Shown: one piece after another, positions 39,592 to 47,852 of the stretch | Numbering within the stretch: position 1 is the stretch's first letter | Layout of the letters: each line of letters begins with the position of its first letter | DNA from: Hydrogenophaga sp. SL48 | GTDB taxonomy: Bacteria; Pseudomonadota; Gammaproteobacteria; Burkholderiales; Burkholderiaceae_C | Assembly (NCBI RefSeq): GCF_021729865.1 | Contig: NZ_CP063400.1 | Span: forward strand, 4,526,001-4,590,000 | Length of the DNA: 64,000 nt | Reading direction: 5' to 3' | Translations under genes and position numbers: made by a program | The notes under the pieces: generated by a model | Told to the model about the DNA's origin: nothing | Databases searched by the model: none | What the model saw: the letters and a program-made list of their open reading frames with translations, nothing else

Positions 39592-41010
39592 TCAGGCGCG
39601 GGCTTCCACCCGGGCCAGCAGCGCCTTGAGCTTGGTGATCCGCGTGGGGGCGAGGTGCTGACTGGCCCAGGCCACCCGCCCTTGCAGCCGCGCCTGTTTT
39701 GAAGCGTCCACCGGGCCCGACCGTGCGGCCTGGTGCAGCTCGGCGCGCAGGCGGTCGTAGTCTTCGCGCGGCAGATTGGCGTGTTGATTGACCACCAGCC
39801 CGGTGATGCGCTGTTGCTGGTGGGCGCGCATCTGGCGCTGTTTGCCCGGGTGCAGCACGAACCCTTCATCGGCGGCGATGGCCTTCACCCAGGCCTGCAG
39901 GGACCGAAACTGCTGTTGCAGTGACACCGGGCCGGAGAACACCAGGTCGTCGGCGTAGCGGGAGTAGCGCGCCCCGAAACGATGGGCCAGACCGTCGAGC
40001 CGCAGGTCCAGGCCGAAGGCGCACAGGTTGGCCAGCGAGGGGGAGGTGGGCGCGCCTTGCGGCAGGTGGGGCCGGGCCAGGCGCTTGGCCGCCAGAAAGT
40101 GAAGGCCGCCGTCTTCTCGCAGGCGCTCCCGCACGGCCGCGGGGGTGCGCGTGGTGCACAGCCGGGTCAGCAGGTCCGCCGTGGGCTCGGGATAGCCCAG
40201 GCTTCGCCAGAGGGCCCTGATGCGCGCGGCACCGATGCTGGGGAAGAAGTCGCGCAGGTCAAACGCGATCACACAGGGCTGACCCGCGTGGACCGCCGCG
40301 TGGCTGTGCACGTCGCGTCCGCGCACAAAACCATGCGCGGCTTCGTGGCAGGGCAGCTGCGTCAGGCAGGTGTCGAGCAGGCGGCGCTGGGCCTGTTTGA
40401 GTTCAGGCTTGGGCGCTTCGAGCAGCCGCAGGCCGCCGCTGCGCTTGGGCAGCAGGGCGTGGCGGTAGTGCGACGCCACACGCTGGTGGGGCCGTTCGCT
40501 GGACTCGCGCCAGTGCAGCGAGGGGTGCGTCAGCCACGCCAGCCGCTCGGGCGTGAGGCTCAGCCCGTCCGCCCAGTCGCTGGCGCTGGGCCAGTCAGGG
40601 CGGTCGATGGCGGGCAGGCCCCAGACCGGGGGCACCGTGCGCGCCGGGCGCAGCAGCCACCGGCGGACACGCCATGCACTGAGCGGGAGCTTGTCCTCGT
40701 CCGGGTTGACGGCGGGGGTGTCGTCGCCTTCAGCGTCGTCATCGTCGTGGAAGAGGGCGCCCCAATCGGGCAGGTCGAGCAGCGCCTGCGCGAGCGTGTC
40801 CAGGGTGTCGATGGCGCCGTGCCGCTGCCAGCGGGTGGCGATGGACTGGGTCAGCCGCCGCAACCACGAAGGCGCTGCGCCTTCGCAACCCAGGCAGGCG
40901 CTGGCCCGGCCCAACAAGGCGGACGCGGTGAGCCCACCAGGCCGCTCGTGGTCGGCGAGCAGCGCATGGGCCAGACCGATGGCCAGGCCATGGCGGTGGG
41001 ATGTGGTCAT
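39592..41010 (-). CDS. Retron-type reverse transcriptase
   Basis: A 472-residue RNA-directed DNA polymerase. An N-terminal extension of about 190 residues, with an acidic stretch (HDDDDAEGDD), precedes the RT core. Core motifs are PKPELKQAQRRLLD, HEAAHGFVRGRDVHS, IAFDLRDFFPSIG (first catalytic Asp), LPQGAPTSPSLANL, SRYADDLVFSG (catalytic YADD) and RITGLVVNQH, the last typical of retron enzymes. The order and extension recall the myxobacterial Mx162/Sa163 retron RT. Any msr-msd RNA should be in the 269 bases upstream, where two hairpins are visible. No accessory effector gene follows. The gene interrupts the polyamine cluster. A longer start would cover the hairpins and is less likely. Confidence 0.88.
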   Translation of the reverse strand: MTTSHRHGLAIGLAHALLADHERPGGLTASALLGRASACLGCEGAAPSWLRRLTQSIATRWQRHGAIDTLDTLAQALLDLPDWGALFHDDDDAEGDDTPAVNPDEDKLPLSAWRVRRWLLRPARTVPPVWGLPAIDRPDWPSASDWADGLSLTPERLAWLTHPSLHWRESSERPHQRVASHYRHALLPKRSGGLRLLEAPKPELKQAQRRLLDTCLTQLPCHEAAHGFVRGRDVHSHAAVHAGQPCVIAFDLRDFFPSIGAARIRALWRSLGYPEPTADLLTRLCTTRTPAAVRERLREDGGLHFLAAKRLARPHLPQGAPTSPSLANLCAFGLDLRLDGLAHRFGARYSRYADDLVFSGPVSLQQQFRSLQAWVKAIAADEGFVLHPGKQRQMRAHQQQRITGLVVNQHANLPREDYDRLRAELHQAARSGPVDASKQARLQGRVAWASQHLAPTRITKLKALLARVEARA

Positions 41011-41063
41011 GGGCGACAGGCGAAGGAAAAGGTGGCCCCGGTGTTCCAACCAGCCGGTCCGGT

Positions 41064-41149
41064 GCGATCTGTCCTGCGCCAGCGGCGCAGCGCGGATCGC
41101 GCGTCGTGTGTCCAGGGAATCGTGTGTCGCCGTGGGGATGCCCCACAGC
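41064..41149 (-). ncRNA. Structured leader upstream of the reverse transcriptase, possible retron RNA part
   Basis: Two hairpins lie between the RT start and the divergent membrane gene. The first has GTGGGG-ATG-CCCCAC (41132-41146) with extra GC pairs. The second has outer arms GCGATC/GATCGC (41064-41069, 41095-41100) enclosing CTGCGCC-AGC-GGCGCAG (41074-41090). On the minus strand the word GACACACGA occurs once and its variant GACACACGAC again nearby. I could not find the long a1/a2 arms or a sure branching G, so a retron RNA is only suspected. Confidence 0.3.
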
Positions 41150-41279
41150 CCGAAAACGTCGAGCGTCTTCGAGGGTTCTTGAAACGCCAGGGCCGCCGGC
41201 ATTGTGTCAGACGGGGCTGCCTGGCGGGGGTGCTGCGTTAAGCTGCGCGGGCTTCGGCCCTCCCCACACCCCACCGACC

Positions 41280-42617
41280 ATGAACCTCCGCGACGGCCGC
41301 CTCTGGCTGGCTGGCCTGTACCTGCTGCATTTCGCGGCCCTGCACCTCGGGTTCCACGCGATCTACCTGGACGCCGACCAGCTGCTGGTGGCCGACCAGT
41401 CGAAGTGGATGTCGTTGGGTCACTTCTTCGAGCCGTTCTTTTTTGGCCAGGCCTACCTGCTGCCGTTCGAGGCCTACCTGGCGGTGCCGCTGGTCTGGGC
41501 CGGGCTGAGCCCGCTCACCGCGGTGAAGGTGGTGGCCGCGCTGTTCTTCTACCTCCCGTTTGCCTGGACGGCCTGCGCGCACGCGAAGGACCGGCCCTGG
41601 GTGTCGGTGGCGGTGACGCTGATGTTCTTCGCGCTGCCGATGGAGTACCTGCTGGCCGCGCCGATGCCGCGTGGCTTCATCGTCGCGTGCGCGCTGGCCT
41701 GGCTGGGTTTGCGGGCCTTGCTGCTGGACCGTGACCCAGCGTGGGCGCCGGTGCTGGCCTGGGGCGCGCTGGTCGGGTTCTGTCTGGGCTCGTACACCAG
41801 CGTGGCCTTGATGCTCCCGGCGCTGGTGCTGATCGAAGACCGGCGGCGCCTGCTGCAGGCCGGCCTGGGCATCGCCCTGGGCTACGCGCTGTTCAAGGGC
41901 GTGGCGCTGTTCTACGCGTTCAACCCGGAGCATGTGGTGCACCGCTTCCCCGCGCTGCGCTTCACCCGGGGCCACCTCGGTGCCCACCTGGTACACCCGA
42001 CCATCGCCCCGGCTTTTGCCTGGCTGGTGGGGCTGGGCGCGGCGGCCTGTGCGGCGGTGATGGCCCTGTACAGGCCAGACGAAGCACAACGGCGGGCGTG
42101 GGTTTTACGGCTCGCGCTGCTGGCCGTGGGGCTGGCCGGCGTGATCGGCCTGATGCTGTCCACCAACAAGATCGCCGACTTCAACGCCGGCACGCCGTTC
42201 TACTCGGTGTACCGCCTGATGCTGCCCTTGCCTTACCTGGCGCTGCTGGTGATGTCGGCGGCGGCGCTGCGCTCGCCATCCGTCGTTCGGCCGCCCGCGC
42301 TCGCCACCACAGTGACGCTGGGCGTGCTGTTCATCGGGTTGCTGGGTTGGCAGGCGGTGGGGGTCCAGCGCGACCGCGAGGCGCTGGTGCAGCTGACGTC
42401 CACCGTGCCCCCTTTGCCCTACGACCGGCTGGAGCGCCAATGCGCCCGGCTGGCCGAGGCGCTGCGGGTGTCGGGGCAGCCGCACTACACGCTGCGGGGT
42501 CGTAACGACGCGCTCGCCTACGGCTGCAGCGCGCAGTTCGGCCTGCCGGTGGTGCAGACGACGTTCGAGCGGCGGACCTGGCTCCAGGAGCACCTGGAGC
42601 GGGCGGCTCAGCCCTGA
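41280..42617 (+). CDS. Polytopic membrane protein, GT-C glycosyltransferase-like
   Basis: A 445-residue membrane protein with ten or more hydrophobic helices and a short soluble C-terminal part. The first periplasmic loop carries YLDADQLLVADQSKW, an acidic motif in the place where GT-C lipid-sugar transferases keep their catalytic Asp. The last 80 residues (PYDRLERQCARLAEALRV onward) are hydrophilic. I do not recognise a specific family. It is divergent from the reverse transcriptase with 269 bases between the starts, and both are flanked by polyamine genes, so the two may have arrived together; a functional link is not shown. Confidence 0.7.
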   Translation: MNLRDGRLWLAGLYLLHFAALHLGFHAIYLDADQLLVADQSKWMSLGHFFEPFFFGQAYLLPFEAYLAVPLVWAGLSPLTAVKVVAALFFYLPFAWTACAHAKDRPWVSVAVTLMFFALPMEYLLAAPMPRGFIVACALAWLGLRALLLDRDPAWAPVLAWGALVGFCLGSYTSVALMLPALVLIEDRRRLLQAGLGIALGYALFKGVALFYAFNPEHVVHRFPALRFTRGHLGAHLVHPTIAPAFAWLVGLGAAACAAVMALYRPDEAQRRAWVLRLALLAVGLAGVIGLMLSTNKIADFNAGTPFYSVYRLMLPLPYLALLVMSAAALRSPSVVRPPALATTVTLGVLFIGLLGWQAVGVQRDREALVQLTSTVPPLPYDRLERQCARLAEALRVSGQPHYTLRGRNDALAYGCSAQFGLPVVQTTFERRTWLQEHLERAAQP

Positions 42618-42649
42618 GGGACGGCCTGCGCGCCCGGCCTGAGCCGAGG

Positions 42650-42719
42650 CCAATGGCACGATGCTGCGAGCGCAAAGTGGTCATGTTCTTGTCGTGTATT
42701 CGGGCGTAGCATGGTGCCA
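42650..42719. promoter_or_regulatory. Possible MocR-type half-sites in front of puuC
   Basis: CCAATGGCAC (42650-42659) and TGGTGCCAC (42712-42720) repeat the TGGCAC and GTGCCA words found in the puuD/MocR promoter dyad, but 60 bases apart. They lie within the 126-base gap before puuC. Shared control is a guess. Confidence 0.3.
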
Positions 42720-42743
42720 CTTTTCCCTGCGTGAGCCCCGCCC

Positions 42744-44225
42744 ATGACCGACACCTCCAGCACCCTGACCTTCGACGGCCGCGCCGTCATCAACGGCGAA
42801 CGCGTGGCCTCGCGCGACGGCCAGACCTTTGACTGCATCTCGCCGGTGGACGGCCGTGTGCTCACGCAGGTGGCGCGCGGTGGTCAGGCCGACATCGACG
42901 CCGCCGTGGCCGCTGGGCGCGCCGCGTTTGAAGACCGGCGCTGGAGCGGCATGGCGCCCGCGCAGCGCAAGCGCGTGATGATCAAGTTCGCCGACCAGCT
43001 GCTGGCGCATGCTGACGAGCTGGCGCTGACCGAGACCCTGGACATGGGCAAGCCGGTGAAATACGCGCGGGCCGTGGACGTGAACAGCGCGGCCAACTGC
43101 ATCCGCTGGTACGGCGAGGCGGTGGACAAGGTGTACGACGAGATCGCGCCCACGCCGAGCAATTCGCTGGCGCTGATCACGCGCGAGCCGGTGGGCGTGG
43201 TGGGCATCATCGTGCCCTGGAACTACCCCATGATCATGGCGGCCTGGAAGATCGCGCCGGCCCTGGCCGCGGGCAACTCGGTGGTCTTGAAGCCGTCGGA
43301 GAAAAGCCCGCTCACCGCGCTGCGCCTCGCCGAGCTGGCGCTGGCCGCGGGCATCCCGCCCGGGGTCTTCAACGTGGTGCCGGGCTTCGGCACCGAAGCC
43401 GGCTCGCCGCTGGCGCTGCACATGGACGTGGACTGCATCGCCTTCACCGGCAGCACGCGCGTGGGCAAACAGATCCACGTGATGGCCGGGCAGAGCAACC
43501 TGAAACGCGCCTGGACCGAGCTGGGTGGCAAGTCGCCCAACATCGTGTTCGCCGATTGCCCGGACCTGGACCGCGCGGTGGAGGCAGCCGTGGGCAGCAT
43601 CTTCTTCAACCAGGGCGAGAGCTGCAACGCGCCTTCGCGCCTGTTTGTGGAGGCCTCGGTCAAGGACGCGTTCCTGGAGAAGGCGCTGAAGCTGGTGCCG
43701 AATTTCCAGCCGGGCAACCCGCTGGACAAGGGCACGGTGATGGGCGCCATCGTCGACCAGGTGCAGCTCGACAACGTGATGCGCTACATCGGCCTGGGCC
43801 AGAGCGAGGGGGCGCAGCTGATCGCGGGTGGCGCGCTGGCGTCGCCGGTGGCGGGCGGTTGTTATGTGCAGCCCACCATCTTCGACGGCGTGACGCCGCA
43901 GATGACGATCGCGCGCGAAGAGATCTTCGGCCCGGTGCTCGCGGTGCAGAGCTTCACCGACGCGGCCGACGTGGTGAAACAGGCGAACAACAGCGTCTAC
44001 GGCCTGCAGGCGGGCGTGTGGACGCGCGACATCAACAAGGCACACGGCGTGGCGCGCGCGCTGCGCGCGGGCACGGTGCACGTGAACCAGTACGACGAAG
44101 ACGACATCACCGTGCCGTTTGGTGGTTTCAAGCAGAGCGGCGTGGGGCGCGACAAGTCGCTGCACGCGTTTGACAAGTACACCGAGACGAAGACAACGTG
44201 GATAAGGATTGATAGTCCTGTGTAA
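42744..44225 (+). CDS. puuC: Gamma-glutamyl-gamma-aminobutyraldehyde dehydrogenase
   Basis: A 493-residue NAD(P)-dependent aldehyde dehydrogenase. Key features: FNVVPGFGTEAG and FTGSTRVGK for the cofactor, the general base in ELGGKSPNIVF, the nucleophile Cys in FFNQGESCNAPSRL, and EEIFGPVLAV. It oxidises the aldehyde made by PuuB to gamma-glutamyl-GABA; aldehydes from SpuC may also be substrates. The gene is separated from puuDA by the transporter and the RT insertion. Repeat R9 begins right after its stop codon and gabT follows. Confidence 0.92.
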   Translation: MTDTSSTLTFDGRAVINGERVASRDGQTFDCISPVDGRVLTQVARGGQADIDAAVAAGRAAFEDRRWSGMAPAQRKRVMIKFADQLLAHADELALTETLDMGKPVKYARAVDVNSAANCIRWYGEAVDKVYDEIAPTPSNSLALITREPVGVVGIIVPWNYPMIMAAWKIAPALAAGNSVVLKPSEKSPLTALRLAELALAAGIPPGVFNVVPGFGTEAGSPLALHMDVDCIAFTGSTRVGKQIHVMAGQSNLKRAWTELGGKSPNIVFADCPDLDRAVEAAVGSIFFNQGESCNAPSRLFVEASVKDAFLEKALKLVPNFQPGNPLDKGTVMGAIVDQVQLDNVMRYIGLGQSEGAQLIAGGALASPVAGGCYVQPTIFDGVTPQMTIAREEIFGPVLAVQSFTDAADVVKQANNSVYGLQAGVWTRDINKAHGVARALRAGTVHVNQYDEDDITVPFGGFKQSGVGRDKSLHAFDKYTETKTTWIRIDSPV

Positions 44226-44226
44226 C

Positions 44227-44331
44227 TCCCCCCTGCGCCGCTGACGCGGCTTCCCCCCTCTCTGGCGCGGCTCCGCCGCTTGGAGGGGGGACGGCACTGG
44301 CGGCCCGGCAAAGCCGGTTCCGCGGTGCCCC
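44227..44331 (+). repeat. Stop-anchored stem-loop repeat, copy R9
   Basis: Longest copy, with a second internal GGCGCGGCTCCGCCGC stem. It begins just after the puuC stop. Basal arms GGCAC (44293-44297) and GTGCC (44325-44329) pair. Confidence 0.8.
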
Positions 44332-44378
44332 TGGTTCAGACACTTCGCGCCGACTGGGTGCTTTCTCTGGAGACTTTG

Positions 44379-45677
44379 ATGAACGCCATGAACGACTTCA
44401 AGACCGCCCACACCAACGCCGCCTGGCACCAGCGCCGGCTCGACGCCACGCCGCGCGGCGTGGGTGTGATGGGCGACTTCTTCATCGACCGCGCGAAGAA
44501 CGCCGAGTTCTGGGACATCGAGGGGCGCCGCTTCATCGACTTCGCGGGTGGCATCGCGGTGCTCAACACCGGCCACGTGCATCCCAAGGTGCAGGCCGCG
44601 ATCGCGGCACAGCTGCAGCGCTTCACGCACAGCTGCTACCAGGTGGTGCCGTATGCCGAATACGTGGCGCTGGCCGAGCGCATCAACGCCATCGTGCCGA
44701 TCGAGGGCAAGGTCAAGACCGCGTTCTTTTCCACCGGCGCCGAGGCCATCGAGAACGCGGTGAAGATCGCGCGCTCGTCCACCGGGCGCAGCGGCGTGAT
44801 CGCCTTTGGCGGCGCCTTCCATGGCCGCAGCATGTTTTCGGTCGCACTCACCGGCAAGGTCCAGCCCTACAAGGCGGGCTTCGGCCCGTTCCCGCCCGAG
44901 ATCTACCACGTGCCCTTCCCCTGCCACTGCAGCTCGCTGGCCGACACGCAGAAGGCGATGGAGCAGGTGTTCAAGTGCGACATCGAGCCCAGCCGCGTGG
45001 CGGCCATCGTGTTCGAGCCGGTGCAGGGCGAGGGCGGCTTCAATCCGATCCAGCCCGCGGCCGTGAAGTGGCTGCGCGAGCTGTGCGACCAGCACGGCAT
45101 CTTGCTGATCGCCGACGAGGTGCAGACCGGCTTCGCGCGCACCGGCAAGATGTTCGCGATGGAGCACTACGGCGTGTCGCCCGACCTGATGACCATGGCG
45201 AAAAGCATGGCCGGCGGCACCACGCTGTCGGCCGTGAGCGGCAAGGCCGCGATCATGGACGGCCCGGCCCCCGGTGGTCTGGGTGGCACCTACGCGGGCA
45301 ACCCGCTGGCGATTGCCGCGTCGCACGCGGTGCTGGACGTGATGGCCGAGGAGAAGCTGCCCGAGCGCGCGCAGCTGCTGGGCGAGCGGCTGGTGGCGCA
45401 CCTGCACCAGGCGAAAGCGAGTTACGCGCGCATCGGCGACGTGCGCGGGCTGGGTGCCATGGTGGCCTGCGAGTTCATCGATCCCGCGACCGGCGCGCCC
45501 GACGCCGACACCACGAAGAAGGTGCAGGCCGCCGCCCTGAAGCGCGGTCTGCTGCTGCTGACCTGCGGCGTGTACGGCAACGTGATCCGCTACCTGTTCC
45601 CGCTGACCATTGAAGACGACGTGTTTGCCGAAGGGCTCGCGATGCTGGACGAAGCCATGGCCGAAACGCTGGCCTGA
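44379..45677 (+). CDS. gabT: 4-aminobutyrate aminotransferase
   Basis: A 432-residue class III aminotransferase that converts GABA and 2-oxoglutarate to succinate semialdehyde and glutamate. Visible are FFSTGAEAIENAVKIAR, GGAFHGRS, EPVQGEGGFNPIQP, ADEVQTGFARTGK (PLP Asp) and MTMAKSMAGGTTLS with the Schiff-base Lys. The length and the GabT-type VMGDFFIDRAKNAEFWDIEG start support GABA as substrate; delta-aminovalerate is also possible and would link to the glutarate genes at the left of the window. GGAG precedes the ATG; earlier in-frame starts run through repeat R9. A terminator follows. Confidence 0.94.
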   Translation: MNAMNDFKTAHTNAAWHQRRLDATPRGVGVMGDFFIDRAKNAEFWDIEGRRFIDFAGGIAVLNTGHVHPKVQAAIAAQLQRFTHSCYQVVPYAEYVALAERINAIVPIEGKVKTAFFSTGAEAIENAVKIARSSTGRSGVIAFGGAFHGRSMFSVALTGKVQPYKAGFGPFPPEIYHVPFPCHCSSLADTQKAMEQVFKCDIEPSRVAAIVFEPVQGEGGFNPIQPAAVKWLRELCDQHGILLIADEVQTGFARTGKMFAMEHYGVSPDLMTMAKSMAGGTTLSAVSGKAAIMDGPAPGGLGGTYAGNPLAIAASHAVLDVMAEEKLPERAQLLGERLVAHLHQAKASYARIGDVRGLGAMVACEFIDPATGAPDADTTKKVQAAALKRGLLLLTCGVYGNVIRYLFPLTIEDDVFAEGLAMLDEAMAETLA

Positions 45678-45692
45678 CCCCGCTCATTCACC

Positions 45693-45716
45693 CGCCGGGC
45701 TTGCCCGGCTTTTTTG
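45693..45716 (+). terminator. Intrinsic terminator after gabT
   Basis: GCCGGGC-TT-GCCCGGC followed by TTTTTT, 16 bases after the gabT stop. It ends only 14 bases before the next start codon, so the next gene must rely on readthrough or on a promoter inside gabT. Confidence 0.85.
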
Positions 45717-45729
45717 TGTCTGGAATCCC

Positions 45730-47067
45730 ATGGGTCAGCCCAGCCTCGATCAACGCATCAACAGCCTGCGCGCGCAGGGCATCCACTCCATCCTCACCAC
45801 CTTCACCGACCTGCACGGCGTGCCGAAGGGCAAGCTGGTGCCGCTCGAAGCGCTGCCCGACGCGGTGGCCACCGGCGCCGGGTTTGCCGGCCCCAGCATC
45901 TGGGGCACGGGCCTGCCGCGCATGGGGGCGCGTGGCGAGTATTACGGGCGCGTGGTGCCCGAGAGCCTGCGGCCATTGCCCTTCATGCCCGGTGTGGCGC
46001 ACGCCGTGTGCGACGGCTTCGCGGGCGGTGAGCCGCTGGACACCTGCTCGCGGCAATTGCTGAAGCACCAGTTGAATCGACTGCGCGAACGCGGCTGGGC
46101 CTTTCACGTCGGCATCGAGCCCGAGTTCTTCCTGCTGAAGCGGGATGCGCTGGGCCGCTGGGGCGTGGCCGACGGTGAAGACCAGCTGCACAAACCGTCC
46201 TACGACCTGAAGGCGATCCACCGCAACTTCGGTTTCCTCGACGACATGCGCCGCCACCTCACGGCGCTGGGGTTCGAGCTGCAGCAGATGGACCACGAAG
46301 ACGCCATCGGCCAGTACGAGATCAACTACCGGCACGACGAGGCCCTGGCCGCGGCCGACCGTTACCAGCTCTTCAAGCTCACCGCGCACGCGGTGGCGCA
46401 GCAGCACGGTGCCACCTTCAGCTGCATGCCCAAGCCGCTGGCGGGCGCGCCGGGCAGCGGCCTGCATTTCCACATCAGCCTCACGGACGCGCAGGGCAGG
46501 GCGGTGATGGCCGACCCGGCCGGTGCGCTGGGCCTGAGCACGGCCGGCCACCAGTTTGCCGCCGGCCTGATCCACCACGCCGACGCGCTGGCCGCGCTTT
46601 GCGCGCCCACGGTCAACAGCTACAAGCGCCTGGCCAGCAGCGCCAGCGCCTCGGGCACGACTTGGTCGCCGGTGTGGAAGACGGTGGGCGACAACAACCG
46701 CACCTGCCTCGTGCGCACGGTGGCCGGGCGCATCGAGTGGCGCCTGCCCGACCCGTCGTGCAACGTGTACGCCGCGCTCGCGGCCACGCTGGCCGCCGGG
46801 CTGGACGGCATCGACCGCGAACTGCCCCCGCCCGACGCCTGCGACGAAGACCTCTACCAGCGCCAGGCCAGCGGCCAGCCCATGCCGCCGCGCCTGCCGC
46901 GCGACCTGTTTGAGGCCCTGGCGGCGCTGCGCGGCGACGCGATCCTGTGCGACGACATCGGCGCGGCGTTCTGCGAACAATTCTTCGCGCTCAAGCAGGC
47001 CGAGTGGGATGCGTATGCGCAGCAGGTCAGCGGGTGGGAGCTGGAGCGGTACGCCGACGGGTTCTGA
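45730..47067 (+). CDS. glnT: Type III glutamine synthetase-like ligase (GlnT type)
   Basis: A 445-residue glutamine-synthetase-superfamily ligase distinct from PuuA at 32091. ILTTFTDLHGVPKGKLVPLEA opens the beta domain (seen in parts: TTFTDLHGVPKGKLVP). GIEPEFFLL holds the metal Glu, QMDHEDAIGQYEINY is the GlnT-type version of the catalytic strand, then FSCMPKP, LHFHISL, PTVNSYKRL and NNRTCLVR. GlnT enzymes make glutamine or gamma-glutamyl amides. Given the neighbours, gamma-glutamylation of a different amine (cadaverine, ethanolamine, isopropylamine) is as likely as ammonia assimilation. The start lies directly behind a terminator and lacks a good ribosome site. Confidence 0.85.
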   Translation: MGQPSLDQRINSLRAQGIHSILTTFTDLHGVPKGKLVPLEALPDAVATGAGFAGPSIWGTGLPRMGARGEYYGRVVPESLRPLPFMPGVAHAVCDGFAGGEPLDTCSRQLLKHQLNRLRERGWAFHVGIEPEFFLLKRDALGRWGVADGEDQLHKPSYDLKAIHRNFGFLDDMRRHLTALGFELQQMDHEDAIGQYEINYRHDEALAAADRYQLFKLTAHAVAQQHGATFSCMPKPLAGAPGSGLHFHISLTDAQGRAVMADPAGALGLSTAGHQFAAGLIHHADALAALCAPTVNSYKRLASSASASGTTWSPVWKTVGDNNRTCLVRTVAGRIEWRLPDPSCNVYAALAATLAAGLDGIDRELPPPDACDEDLYQRQASGQPMPPRLPRDLFEALAALRGDAILCDDIGAAFCEQFFALKQAEWDAYAQQVSGWELERYADGF

Positions 47068-47838
47068 TCAGGTCTTGTAGCCCGGGTCCAGCCGCTCCAC
47101 CTTGCGCAGCAGCGCGGGCCAGGCGAGCATCGCGCCCTGGCCCGCGGTGGCGATCTTCATGACCTCGCTCATGCCGGCGAGGATGCGCGGGTCCACCTGC
47201 GTGAGCTCACCGCCACCGGCCAGCGCGTCGATCTGGATGCGGCAGGTGTTCTCGAAGGTGTACATCGAGAGGAAGGCGTCGGGGATGCTGGTGCCCACGG
47301 TGAGCAGGCCGTGGTTGCGCAGCACCAGGAAGTTGGCCGAGCCCAGATCGGCCTGCAGGCGTGGCTTCTCGTCGGGCCGGAAGGCCACGCCTTCGTAGCC
47401 GTGGTACGCCAGCGAGGCCAGCACGAAGCTGCTCTGCTGGCTGATGGGCAGGATGCCGGCCTTTTGCGCGCTCACGGCCACGCCGGCGCGCGTGTGGGTG
47501 TGCAGCACGCACTGGGCCTCGGGCCGCGCCTCGTGCACCGCGCTGTGGATGACGAAGCCGGCGGGGTTCACCGGGAACGGCGAGTCGATCAGCTTGTTGC
47601 AGGCCATGTCCACCTTGACCAGGCTGCTGGCCGTGATCTCGTCGAACATCAGGCCGTAGGGGTTGATCAGGAACTGGTGTTCACCGCCGGTGACGCTGTC
47701 GGGCAGCTTGGCGCTGATGTGCGTGAAGACCAGATCGCTCCAGCCATAGGCCGCCACCAGCCGGTAGCAGGCCGCCAGGTCGCAGCGCAATTGCCATTCT
47801 TCGGCGCTGACGGTGTCTTTGAGGGAAGGGATGTGCAT
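47068..47838 (-). CDS. Class II aldolase/adducin family protein
   Basis: A 256-residue AraD-like protein. The metal-binding pair His-x-His is in CVLHTHTRAGVAV and a later His in LVLRNHGLLTVG; the Glu/Asp of the site is near DLVFTHISAKLP. Members are aldolases, epimerases or decarboxylases for small sugars and hydroxy acids. Two starts are possible: ATG at 47856 overlaps the stop of the binding-protein gene, but AGGAG sits six bases before the ATG at 47838, which is therefore used. It ends against glnT head to tail in opposite direction. Substrate unknown. Confidence 0.85.
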   Translation of the reverse strand: MHIPSLKDTVSAEEWQLRCDLAACYRLVAAYGWSDLVFTHISAKLPDSVTGGEHQFLINPYGLMFDEITASSLVKVDMACNKLIDSPFPVNPAGFVIHSAVHEARPEAQCVLHTHTRAGVAVSAQKAGILPISQQSSFVLASLAYHGYEGVAFRPDEKPRLQADLGSANFLVLRNHGLLTVGTSIPDAFLSMYTFENTCRIQIDALAGGGELTQVDPRILAGMSEVMKIATAGQGAMLAWPALLRKVERLDPGYKT

Positions 47839-47852
47839 GGAGGTCTCCTGGG

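Noticed and set aside
41011..41274. N-terminal extension of the reverse transcriptase to an earlier start
   Set aside because: The extra residues have no similarity, and the DNA contains palindromes and the divergent promoter; the ATG at 41010 is preferred, though not proven.
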